Shown here in pieces: positions 33,535 through 45,097 of a stretch of DNA of 64,000 nt (positions are counted from its first letter, which is position 1; every line of letters begins with the position of its first letter). The position numbers and the translations under genes are program-made. Origin of the DNA: Breviolum minutum Mf 1.05b.01 (taxonomy: Eukaryota > Sar > Dinophyceae > Suessiales > Symbiodiniaceae); the NCBI GenBank assembly GCA_000507305.1, contig DF239278.1:71479-135478 (forward strand), read 5' to 3'. A model generated the notes under the pieces. That model was not told the DNA's origin, did no database searches, and saw only the letters and a list, made by a program, of their open reading frames with translations.

Positions 33535-36500
33535 ATGCGCACCCTGCGCCGTGCTTCCATTCTCTGGCGGCAGACTTTGAAGCCGCGAGGCCCTCCTGCC
33601 AGGTACTTTTCAGCTGATACACATTTGCTGTGGAAAGGAGTTCAGTCCACAAGTTTCAGTGGAAACCTCGAATTCAAAGATGGCTCTGAAAGCACTTTTC
33701 CAGTCTTTCAAGTCTTGAATAGTAGAGGTGAATTGCAGGAAGGAGTGGATCTTCCATTCTCACTCGAGGAGGGTGTGAAGATGATGGAACTCATGGTCAA
33801 GTCAAAAGTCTATGATGATGTTTTGATGACAATGCAGCGGCAGGGTCGGATTAGCTTCTATTGCACCAACTATGGCGAGGAAGCCACAAGCGTTGGTACC
33901 GCTGCAGCGCTTAAGGACCAGGATATGATCTGGCCTCAATATAGAGAACTAGGTGCTTTCCTATGGAGAGGCCTCACTGCTCAAGAGATTGCAGATCAAA
34001 ACATTGGCAATGAAGGGGACCGTAGCAAGGGTCGAAATTTGCAAGTGCATTATTGCATGCTGGAAAAGAACATGCAGACTGTCCATGCTGTCTTGGGGAC
34101 ACAAATCCCTCAAGCACCAGGAGCTGGATATGCATACAAACTTGATGGAGAAGATCGTGTTTCAGTCGCTTACTTCGGAGATGGTGCAGCCTCTGAGGGG
34201 GATGCATTCACTGGTTTGAACTTTGCCTCAGTATATGGATCTCAGACGTTGTTCATTTGCCGCAACAATGGTTACTCCATTTCCACCGGAGTGGAAGATC
34301 AGTACCGTGGTGATGGCATTGCAGCCCGTGGCCCGGCATTCGCGATTCCTTCCGTCCGCGTGGATGGCAACGACCTGGTGGCCGTGTTTTTGGCCACGCA
34401 AGAGGCAAGGAACCGTGCCATCCAACAGAAGACTCCTGTCCTGCTGGAGTTGATGACCTATCGAGTGGGTGATCACACCACCTCAGATGACTCATCTGCC
34501 TATCGCAAAGAAGACAAGGAAGAGGTGCAGATTTACAAGTCTTTGGGACCAATTCCCCGATGGAGGACGTTCTTGGAGTCCAAAGGACTATGGAATGAAG
34601 ACAAAGAAAAGGCCATTGCATCAGCTGCGCGTGAAGAAATGCTTCAAGCCATGAAGAGTGGCGAAGCAAAGAAGAAAGGACCTTTGAGAGAGCTTTTCAC
34701 AGATGTTTATACTGACTTGCCCTGGCACTTAGAAGAACAAGCAGCATATGCAGAGAAGCATGTCAGAGAGTACAGCGCTGACTACAAGCTGAGCGCTTAC
34801 CGTGGCCTCGATGGTCCAGCTCCAACCCCCGACATGAAGCGAGTAGCTTCTGCTCCACGGCAGTTGCCAAAAGCTCCCAACAGTGAAACAGCAGAACAGA
34901 CGATGGTGCAAGCCATTAATGATGCTTTGTCCATTGCCTTGGCCTCCAACAACAGATCAGTACTCTTTGGTGAGGATGTAGGATTTGGAGGTGTATTCCG
35001 ATGTTCCGTGGGCTTACGAGAAAAGTACGGTGAGCAGAGGGTGATGAATGCTCCTGTGGCAGAACAAGCCATTGCAGCCTTTGCGGTGGGTTTGTCCGTA
35101 GCAGGATACCAAGCAATTGCGGAGATGCAGTTTGCGGATTACATTTTTCCGGCCTTCGATCAAATCGTGAATGAAATTGCCAAGTATCAGCCTCAGTTGA
35201 TCACAGCAAAAAGTAGACAGGTGGCAAAATCTGTAAGACTTGGAAAAGCTTGGAAAGAGAAAGAAAGGAAAGCAGATGTCAGTGACTATGAAGTATTCAA
35301 CAACGGCTCAGGAGTAATTAAATGTAATTTATGATACGTTATTAATTAGTTTATACGTATATATATACATATCTATGTTGGGCACATTGTTTCTTATGTC
35401 TGTGAATCTTCTGAGGTACCGCTACAGAAATGCTGGTGGTGGAGCTGGCAATATCACTATCCGAGCACCGTGTTCAGCTGTTGGACATGGAAGCATGTAC
35501 CACAGCCAAAGCGTCCAAAACTCAGGACATGCCAGGAGGACGTCATCCCCATGACTCAGACAACTGGAACTTGAGCCTTTAAAAAAGTTGGACGATATTA
35601 CAAGCATCCGCAATAGTGGGTATTGATAGGTAATGGTATACAACCTTAAACAAGCATTGTGCAATGCAGTGGTCGAATCTGATTGGACCGAGGTGGAATC
35701 CTATTTTGCCCATTGTCCTGGGCTGAAGATCATCATCCCTCGAGGGCCAAAGCAAGCCAAAGGTTTACTGCTTGCGGCAATTCGAGATCCCGATCCAGAA
35801 ACTTGACAGAAAATGTATGAAAATCCTAGAAGTGAAGGTAATGATGCTATAACAAGCCGCTTGATGGTTGACATACCACTAAACGTCTTCCAGAGATTTT
35901 CAGGGGCTTGGGACTTGGGACATTTTGTTAGATTGTGGATAATTGCACGATACCTGGAGAACAGGCAGCGATTCGTGAATAGTGCTCCGTATGTGGCAGT
36001 ACATGGCCTCATAGTGATATGACACAGCGCATAGTTGCATCACACTATATTAGAATTCGTGCAAAAGAAATGGCTATGCGGCTATTCATGATGAACAGCA
36101 TCACCCAAGATTCATCTGTAAATCTTTTTGAGACCTGTTTTTTTGGAGGTTATGCCCTCCAGGGAACTAACATATCCCCTTTTGAAGGCACTTTTGAAGA
36201 TGATTTTCCTTTTCCCAAGGTGGGATATGTTAGTTTCCTGGAGGGTATAAGCTTGAGATCTGGACAAGGAATTTGATCATCCAGCCAAGGTCCTGTTCTT
36301 TGAGCCAAAGGTCTTGTACCGCGCAAAGATAGAAGGCTTCAAAAAGGGGTTGTGTTGGATTGTGCTTTGCAAAAGAGTTTTTTTAGGATTTGCAAGGATT
36401 GTTAGCACAGCTCATCACTGTAATTTTATGAGTCTTGTTTTTTTCTTGACATTCAAGATGCCTACCCGCATCTTAGTGTTTTCCGAGCGTGACATCACCC

Positions 36501-38216
36501 GCGCAGGCCCCGATTCTCAAGTCCCAGTTGGCGACTACGAGCTCCCTATTGGGCAGGCTGAGGTTGTGCAAGAGGGCACTGATGCAACATGGCTGCAGGG
36601 ATTCCATTGTGCTGGTTGTCATCTCACACTAAGAGGGGCTATGCCTTCAGAGTCCTGTAGACGTACTCCTTACAATCTGCTTCAATGGAAAGCTGATTGA
36701 AGTCCTGGAGCCATTTCCATGGACGTGTTGTTGACATCGACTGCTCATGACATCGACGTGTTGTTCGCAAATGTTTCATTTCACAACTTGGCCCAAACTC
36801 AAAGTTGACGCCTTCAGGTGACGCTTCTAGGCTGGGGTTCTCAGGTCGGACGCCTTCAGGCCAGATGGACGAGAGCTGCACTCGATTCTCCATGTATCTC
36901 CATGTTGTTAACTGTCAAATTGCTCTGTTGTGTCATAACTTATAACTGCTTGATGGAATTATGGAATGATCCAGAGCCAGAGACTGTTTGGTAGGCCGCT
37001 GCGGAAAGAGCTGCAAAAGATGGTATCTCCTGCGAGGCTGGGGCGGGGGAATGCCTCTTGCCTGGATCTTTTGATGTCCTCACCCTTGCCGCACATTTCA
37101 ATCTTCATGATCAACAGCTGTGCTGCAGATCATCGACCTGCAAACTATCATCCCCTGGGATGTTGACACCGTGCAGGCCAGGTTTTGCTCGAGCTAATAA
37201 TTGAAGTCTTGTTAAAGTTGTATCAAGTCCCCACATGTCAAGACCATTGTATCCTAATTTTGCTCCAGGCTTCTGTCCAGAAGACGGGACGCTTGATCAT
37301 TGCTCATGAGGCTGGTGCTGTTAGTTGCTAGCTGCTAGCATCAAAAAAAAAGTCATGGAAATTCTTGAGGCACCACAAACAAATGGCTTTGGTGCTGAGA
37401 TTTCTGCCAAGATCCAGGACAATGTGACATGCAGCTTCGCTTGATTGTATCAGAGTTGAGAAAGTCGACCGGAGACATTGGCATTTTTTCAGGTTTGAGA
37501 GTCATAACTGTCCGTACTTTCAGTATACAATGTCAATAGTACAACATAACATGATACGATGATATGATACAGTATGAATCAATTGATATTTTACAATACA
37601 ACACTACAACCAATACAACATAAATGACATGAATAAATTAGATATATAAATATATACTGTTAATATCTTTAAAGGGTGTTGCTGCAGTTTCAAAAGCAGG
37701 AGCGATGTTTCCTGCATTTGCAAAGCCCCATCCAAAGAGTCTGTGGCATTGCACTCAGTTTGCTGAGATCGGAAAACGGGGTCCATTTCTGCTGAGCTTC
37801 CGCGCCAAGCCTCCAAGGCTATGACACTCATTTCCCATATGCCTGGGAGGCCTGGGAGATGAAGTTTTTTTTGGAAAGATGATTATGCTTGCAGTATGGG
37901 GCCCTTTAGGGAAGTACACTATCATAATTGCACGTATCCGTATATACATATATATATATATATATATGGATGCATGAGCTCATATATGATACAGAATCAT
38001 GCATGCATGATCACAAATTATATAAGAATTTTACAATACGCACTCCTGTAAAGGATACTGTGCTTGACTGTGTGGCATTCTGTTTGTCTTGGCTTTTGCA
38101 GTGTTTGGATCGGTGGTTCCTTTTCCAATATGCCGCATAGCAGATCATCATTCATGCGGTGTCAGGAGTTCTACGTTCCCTCCCCTGCAAGGGTGTTGGA
38201 CGCAATCAAGGCTTAG
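33535..38216 (+). CDS. Branched-chain 2-oxoacid dehydrogenase E1, alpha and beta subunits fused
   Basis: E1 decarboxylates 2-oxoacids with thiamine diphosphate and loads lipoyl-E2 in the mitochondrion. Exons: 33535-35183, 35416-35512, 35693-35797, 36290-36320, 36507-36583, 36818-36859, 36995-37036, 37129-37176, 37269-37310, 37370-37417, 37700-37745, 38102-38139, 38166-38216; together 2316 nt, exactly 772 codons. Residues 1 to about 30 are Arg-rich with no acid, like a transit peptide. E1 alpha follows, with the ThDP motif [17 protein letters not shown] (near residue 216) and [11 protein letters not shown] linker of about 38 residues (418-456) leads to E1 beta ([84 protein letters not shown]). 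It ends [19 protein letters not shown]. Normally alpha and beta are separate genes. Donors: 8 GC, 2 GA, 2 GT. Exon 12 is the least certain. Confidence 0.95.
36150..36250. mobile_element. Fold-back element, family C, copy 2, in a BCKDH intron
   Basis: A 101-bp inverted repeat with arms TTATGCCCTCCAGGGAACTA and a near-complement ending at 36250. It lies inside intron 3 of the E1 fusion gene (35798-36289), only 39 bp before the next exon. Confidence 0.85.
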
Positions 38217-38742
38217 TGGCTTTTACCGAAATTGTTGCAGTGTTAAACTTGCACAATCAAACGCAGGTGGTTATTTTGTGGGGGCAAAAGGATTTTCCAT
38301 GGTTTTTTGTCTTGAGAGACACACAATTATAATAAGCAGGACGCATCAATGAACAGTGGACTGGATGTGACAGCCTACAGGCCAGTGTCTCCTACTGAAG
38401 CCCTCAAGGCCTGAAGCATTTTTCCACCTGTACGAGGGTACATATCACTTTCCCATAGGCACACCAAAACGGGGCCTATCAATCCTAGCCGATCTGCTTT
38501 ATGATCAGTTTTGCTGCTTAGCTGCTTTCATAGTGCAGCTCGTAAGACTTCAGATTTTGTAAATTTTCTTGAAGCCAACTGAGAAATCTAGCAGAAAAGT
38601 GGGTGAGCACAGCCCCAGTTGAACTCCTGGGTAAGTCAGCAGCTGTTCGAGTCCCTACATTGGGTTACTCACGTTCGTCATCTATGGATCAACGAGCAGC
38701 CTTTTGCATCAAACTCTGACCTGTGATCACCACTTGGATGAG
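38217..38742. promoter_or_regulatory. 526-bp gap between the BCKDH E1 stop and the pyruvate kinase start
   Basis: Contains the 3' end of the E1 gene and the upstream region of the first pyruvate kinase gene. I see no TATA-like or other promoter motif that I can defend, and no spliced-leader relic. Confidence 0.4.
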
Positions 38743-41700
38743 ATGTACCAGCAAAGCGCTTTGCTTCTTGCTTGCATGATGGCTTGGATTTGGAAGATCA
38801 CTTACCGAGGGTTAGTTGCTTACGTGGAAGGCCTTACTCTCTGCCCCTTGCTTACAGCAGAAACTCTGAGGCTGTTGGATGAGCCTGCAACACGGGCAAG
38901 TCTGATTGCCTTGGAAAGTGCAGCGCCCGACCACTTTACCAGCCCTTTGGCTTTATGGAGAAGGTCCCATGAGGTGACCTTCATTGCCTTGATCTGAGTG
39001 TGAAAATTCAACCGCCACTTACTGCGGTTGCGGTTGAGGGTTAAATACTGTTTGTTGTATTTTTTGGTGATGATGTGATGTATGTTTTTGTTTGCATTTT
39101 TTTTTTGATATTTTTGGCCTTTGCAAACTCAACTCAGATCACCTGCGCAATTTCATCAAATTGAGACAGAAACCGTATGCCATACCTGGTCTTCAATCCT
39201 TTCTACTGTTTCATTCCTGATATTCTGGATGACAGTCCGTGCAGTCTGCACTTCGAGAAACTCCAACCAAACCAAGGAAAATGCAAGATTATTTGCACGA
39301 TGGGCCCTGCCTGTTGGGATGTGCCCATGCTGGTGAAGCTGATTGAAACTCGTTTGTGACTTCAAATTGGTCTCGAATCACAAGCTGTCGACCTGTAACA
39401 TCAGAGAGTGTGCGGTAAGCGAATGTGATCCTTCACCCAGGACCAAGGCATGAACATCGCGCGCTTGAACTTTTCTCATGGCGATCATGAGGCATTGTGA
39501 AAGGACAAGACACCAAGAAGTCATGACTCGACGCGCCGATTGTTGCAGGGCCACGGGAAGACTGTTGAGCGGATCAGGGAGGTGCACAGCGGGCGGATGG
39601 AAGAAATGGGAGAAATGAAAGGAGCATTGTAATTATGGACAATTCTATAAATATGAATGAAAACATCATATCATCATAATGGTTATGACATGAATGAATG
39701 AACATGAAAGGCATAGAGCTGTCAAAACTTGAGTCAAGAAATATCGGATCATATCGGATCTTAAAACGCACAATGCGTTTTTTGGGCATAGGTGTTGCCC
39801 AAGTCAGTATAAGAACACGCACACACTATGCTGCCAAGCAGGCCTGTAAACAGCGCCCAGACAAACCGGTGGCAATTCTGCTGGATACCAAGGCCTTTAA
39901 GCTGACATGAATTGTGTGACACCGAAAAAAGCTTAGCATCGCCTCATTTGCGTGTCAGGGTCCAGAGATCAGAACGGGTTTTTTCAAGGACGGCCCGTAT
40001 CCCGCACGGGGGATGAATCTCTTGCTACTTTGTTCGCAAGCTTGGATAGACAACCGCTCTCATCGTTTCACTTTGGAACATGGCCAGGATGAGCTGGCAG
40101 GTGGTAAGATTAACTTGAAAGAGGGTCAAGAGCTGAAGCTTGTTACGGACTACACTTTCAAGGTGCATGCCTTTGAGTCAACTTGAAAAGTTTGATTTAG
40201 ACATGCTATATGAGGGTGTGTGAAAGTATTTGCATGATGATTTAATAAGTACATGTCATGAATATATCCTATATACGTAGAAAATGTTCAATTGATGTTT
40301 TGGGGCTTTTTTGGGACCTTGAAGCAACACTGGAGAGCTGGTCAGGGCGATGACACCACCTTGGCCGTGTCCTACCAGCAGTTGCCCACAGCTGTCAAGC
40401 CAGGCCTTTCACAGCTGTCAGTTCCCAAAACGTCACAGTTGTGCTGAGTGAAGCTCGACAGGGTTTGCAGTGCAGGTAGCATCATTCTGGCGGCTGATGG
40501 ATCATTGTCCTTGAAGGTTAAGAGCTGTGGAGATGATTTTGTGATAACAGAGGCCGAGTGTTTTTTGATGTGCAGTCAGCTGTGTTTGTGGACTCCAACA
40601 GGAGATATCATCCGAAAGGGTATGTTGCCAGGTCATGAATGACATCGCCATGGGAGAAAAGAAGAACATGAACCTTCCAGGCGTGAAGGTTGACTTGCCC
40701 GTATTGCAGGAGCCTAAACGTACATGGTGAAATGTCACACAACTCCAATGTTCTGCCATGCATTTCGCCAAGTCATTTACTGCGTCCGCCTTCTTTTTCG
40801 AATCACTGAAGCGGTTTCACAGTACATGGCTCATACCAGGACAAGGACAAAAAAGACTTGCTGGAGTTTGGAATTCCACAGGCATGGAGAGTGGGTGAAC
40901 TGGGCAAATTTGTTTTGGGCGATTGTGCGGAAACACTGTCCTCAACCTGGCTTTAATAGCAATTGAAACAAAGTGGTAGGAAAAATGAGAAGTTGTTTGA
41001 GAAACAAAGGGGTGAATGGAGAAAGCAGCAGAATGGAGGCAAAAATGCCAACACATGTTTGCATACACTATGTTTTCATAGTCTTTCAATGTTTTTCATA
41101 CATTCATATTTTAAAAAATACCATCCCTTTGAGGTTTAAGTGCAAATAGAAAAAGTGGGTTTCTGCGCTCATTTCCTATCCCTAAAGGACATTCCCTTTT
41201 GGTTTCTTTGGAGGCCATCGACTTCGTGGCGGCCAGCTTCGTTCAGGTGGGTCGAAGCTTCAATCGAAACATTGTCGTTTGACCCTTGGCCTGGCATCCC
41301 ATGGCCATGACAGGATGCGGAGGACATCAAACTCATCCGGAAGACCTTGGGTGTTCGCGGCCGAAGTATCAAGATTATTTCGAGTCTTGGCTAAGTGGTG
41401 ACAATTTTTTCAACATGTGTGTCGTGATTTCGATCGATTAGACTTGTGCATGGTGTGCTTGTAGCAAGGAAGATTGAGAACCAGGAGGGCATCAATAACA
41501 TCGATGAGATCATTGAGGCTACTGATGGTGTCATGGTTGCGCGCTTGGGTCTCAGTTTTGGCAGCACATCGTTTGCCTGACTCTGCAAGCCCAAGGGCAG
41601 TATCATTCTAAATACTGGAAAAGGCACGCCTTGATTGATCCTAGAACTTGTTGTACAAGTCCTCTTGAATCCTGTTGTTGAATTAATGTTTGTAGTCTTT

Positions 41701-44320
41701 ATAGCTTTATGTTCAATTCTTCAACTTTTTGAACTGCTTAAGAGATGTCTTTTGTTCCTGCGCCTATTCCTGGTCCCAAAGACTATGACCTACTTTCCTC
41801 TGCCAGCAGAAATCAGGTGGTGACATGGGCATGGAGATTGACATTGAAAAGGTTGGTTTGGTGCAGTGCTTTGGCTGCAAAGGGTTTGCAACGGATTGCA
41901 ATGGATTGGATTTGCTTTTTGAAAGTTTGTACAAGGCGACCTCGTCATTTTGGAACTAAACGTTGTGCAATCATTCTCACAGAAAGTTTGCTTTGACACT
42001 TCAGGAAGATGATCATCAACAAGTGCAATCTCAAAGGTAACTTGACTTCGAGCAACCAACGGAAGTTCAAGCAAAGCCTAGGCAATATGTTTTGATGAGT
42101 TGATGAAAACCAGACTGCTCAGAATTCAACGAGTTTCAATCTCGAAATATATGCGAGATGTAAGCATCGACATGAATCTGGTTGATTTGAAAGTGTGGAG
42201 TGACTTGAGCATCTCCAACGACTTTAGAATTGCTCCTGATGTGGCTAGCTGATTTGATTCCAAACAGCTTCGTGTGCAGCCAGCTACTTTACCGGCCTGC
42301 TGATGGTGCTGATTTTGTCTCGAGGTAAATTCGTGGTCACTGCCACCCAGATGTTGGATTCTATGGAGCGTGTTCCACGACCGACTCGTGCTGAAGCAAC
42401 CGATGTCAGTTGGCTGCAATCATTCTGAAAAATTTCAAAGAGACTCGGGGCACAGTTGCCAGAACGTAACGACGTGTTGTGCAGAGGTCTTGAACGCGGT
42501 TCTAGATGGCACAGATGTGGTGATGCTTTCCGGTGAAACCGCCAGCGGCAAATTCCCGGAGCAAGCAGTTGCCACCATGCGTCACATTTGCCAAGTGGGA
42601 GAAAGGACAGTGGACTACAAGGCCAGGTACTGTCGTGTGCTGGTCGATCCTTGTTTTTGCTTACGGCCGTGTTAACGACCCCATGGCCAAACTGCAATTT
42701 CTGCGGGTGGGGTGGGGTGGGGTAGGGTGGGGTGGGGATGNTGTGCTTGTCTTGTCATTGCACACATGGTGGATGCTACGCAACTGTGCTTGTCTTGTCA
42801 TTGCACACAATGCTACAAGATAGAAAAACAAACGTCTTTTTTTTGGCGGAGGCTTTTAATACGCACAAATTCCATTGTGTATTCTTTTTTGAAGACACGA
42901 ACCCATGGAAAAAATGGGACGAAATCAACATATGAACCAACAAACCATACATGGAATTCAACACCCTCGCAGCATTTCGTGCATCTTCAACAAAATGCCA
43001 TGTTAATATCGCTCAGGGTCGCAATCACGGCCGTAACCTTGTTTTTGCCTCAATCCAACCAAGAACGCTTTGGCTTGACACAGTGACGCAGTGGTATATC
43101 TTGACATCGCAGGCCTTGTATTTGAAGATCAGAGTTGCAACCCTGGAAGCCAACTTCATGAGCCCAGTCTTTCTCTCAGTGATACCAGCATGAACAATGA
43201 CCCAACATGACGTTTTAATATATTTTAAGACATTTTCTCCAATATTCAATTCATTGAGGTCGAGTCTATTTGTTCCTCTGCAGTGAAGACAGTCATTGAT
43301 GCGGATTGCGCTCCTGTTGCACTATTCTTGTCGAGCGGTATTCCGTTGAAATGCATTAAGTATCATTAAGCAAAAATAATTCCAGTATAGAGAAAATCAG
43401 AAACGTATAATAACTACGTATACAAGTTCTCGTACATGACAATATCAAAGCTCCAATATGCTGCAATGATATGCCACAATACAATTCTGTATTGCAGTAA
43501 GCCTATGTTCATCCAACATGTAGCATCATCCATCCACTGACCGAGGCAAGCTGATCATCGCTTTGACTGAAACAGGACATACAGCGCGTATGATTGCCAA
43601 GTATCGACCTCCATGTCCTGTTTTGGAAGCTCGGCATAAACAGAACTCAATGATCTCAATGATCTCAATGTGTTGTCGTCGTCAACTTGGCAACTTCTGC
43701 TGAAAGCTTTTGCGAAAAAGGCCATCACTGCCAGTGAGCCAGCACTTCGTCAGATGTTGGCCAACCGTGGTGTCACTTGGATGATACGCATATCCTGCCA
43801 TATCCCAATGGCCAGCTGCACATCACTCCCTGGTGCCCATCAGGTCGTACCGATTCTCACAGCTTCATTCCAGGGAACGGACTCTGTGATTGCCAAAGCT
43901 CTGGCAAAAGCCAAGGTGGATTGGTGGATCATGTTCATGTTCAAGTTTGATTGGGTCTCGACAACTACTAATTGTGTTAGTATGTCAATTAATTTGTCAT
44001 CAAAATGTCTAATTGCGCCCAAATGAACCGCAGGAAATGAACATGGTGAAAACTGGAGACAATGTGGTAGCATTGCATGGCCAGAAAGAGGAGTGCCCAG
44101 GCCACCTTCTCAGAATATCTCCGAGTGTTTCCACCTGCTGCTTTCTTGGTGTATGTGGAAGACAGGCATCCACTCTGCCTGTCGCCATTTGACATACCAA
44201 GGCCATTCCAACCTTCTGAAGATTGTTGCAACCCCAGTGTTCGATGATGTTTGTTGCGTTTGGCTTTGCACTTGCACCCTGGCTCACTCACAAATCCCAC
44301 CTAAAGATGGTAATTTTTGA
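38743..44320 (+). CDS. Pyruvate kinase, tandem copy 1
   Basis: Transfers phosphate from phosphoenolpyruvate to ADP, the last step of glycolysis. Exons: 38743-38762, 38871-38941, 39277-39344, 39441-39491, 39549-39581, 39842-39892, 39959-39988, 40088-40162, 40346-40403, 40476-40552, 40632-40709, 40840-40881, 41214-41246, 41314-41381, 41469-41542, 41817-41865, 42005-42036, 42325-42404, 42487-42621, 43113-43178, 43259-43307, 43546-43625, 43721-43771, 43844-43915, 44034-44100, 44202-44320; total 1629 nt, in frame. It opens [15 protein letters not shown]. Motifs: [40 protein letters not shown] (the Glu predicts potassium dependence), [97 protein letters not shown]. No transit peptide is seen, so probably cytosolic. 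Donors by my placement: 11 GC, 5 GA, 9 GT. The last exon may splice again after LLKI, so the final 30 residues are uncertain. Confidence 0.96.
42706..42815 (+). repeat. G-rich tract, single N, then a duplicated 25-mer
   Basis: GGGGT units at 42706-42739 are followed by an ambiguous base at 42741 and two nearly adjacent copies of TGTGCTTGTCTTGTCATTGC (starting at 42742 and 42786). It lies inside the long intron after pyruvate kinase copy 1 exon 19, so coding is unaffected. Confidence 0.85.
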
Positions 44321-44624
44321 AGGCATTTGGAACTTATTCTACTTTGAGACTTTGCGCTTATGCCTTTTGGAGTTGCCTTTTTACCTATGAACTTCCTTCA
44401 ATGTCATGAGAGCTTTTTGGAGTAATCCTCGTCTCTTGGGAGTTGGTGTTTGGCCGTGGTGTTGTCGAGGTTCATGTTGCCTGAGAGCCAGTTGTGTTTG
44501 GTGCCCGAATACAGTATGCAGATGTATACAGGAAACCAAGCGTTTCTGTGTTGATATGCCTTGTTGAAAAAGTAACATCATACATCAAATATCATCAAAA
44601 AATATGTCAGTGACGCAGCTATCA

Positions 44625-44947
44625 AAAGACGCAGCTTGGCAGACAAGGAGTTGGACACGATATGTGCGCAATGGTGCACTTTGCTTTTGCTCAAATCTCC
44701 TTGGCTTGATCATCAGATCCGCTCCCATGCCTTTTCAGCTAGGCTGGACATTGCTTGAAAAATTGATGGACCGGTGCTGCCGTCTGCAGCCACCAGTGGC
44801 GTTAAAATCCTCGCGGAAACTCGCGATCTTTTCCACTGTGCGAAATCCCGATGCGACGAGGTCCAAAAGAGGCAGAAAACATGCGAATGGTTGGGTCAGA
44901 GGGTCATGGGCGGTGGAGTGGCAAAAATCAATGTGAGCGATTTGTAA
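44625..44947 (+). CDS. Unidentified coding exons between the two pyruvate kinase genes
   Basis: Two clean frames occur: about 44633-44755 (contains LADKELDTICAQWCTLLLLK and DHQIRSHAFSARLDIA) and about 44786-44947 (contains TRDLFHCAKSRCDEVQKRQK and GGVAKINVSDL, then TAA). They could be a small separate gene, a remnant, or a C-terminal extension spliced onto pyruvate kinase copy 1. I saw no obvious counterpart after copy 2. Other frames are also open here, so confidence is limited. Confidence 0.42.
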
Positions 44948-45097
44948 AGGGGCTGCAATGGGCTGCAAATGCAACATAATGCAACCTTGCGCGGCTAGCA
45001 TGATGATGCTCAACTCATTGCAGCTTTGTTGGGATTCAAGGGCGTTCATATCACGCCAGCGGCGGGGCATTTTTTTTTGTTCCCCAACGCGTGCGTG

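Noticed and set aside
42706-42739. GGGGT/GGGGTAGGG tract as telomere-like sequence
   Set aside because: Irregular, short and inside a pyruvate kinase intron; not a telomeric repeat array.
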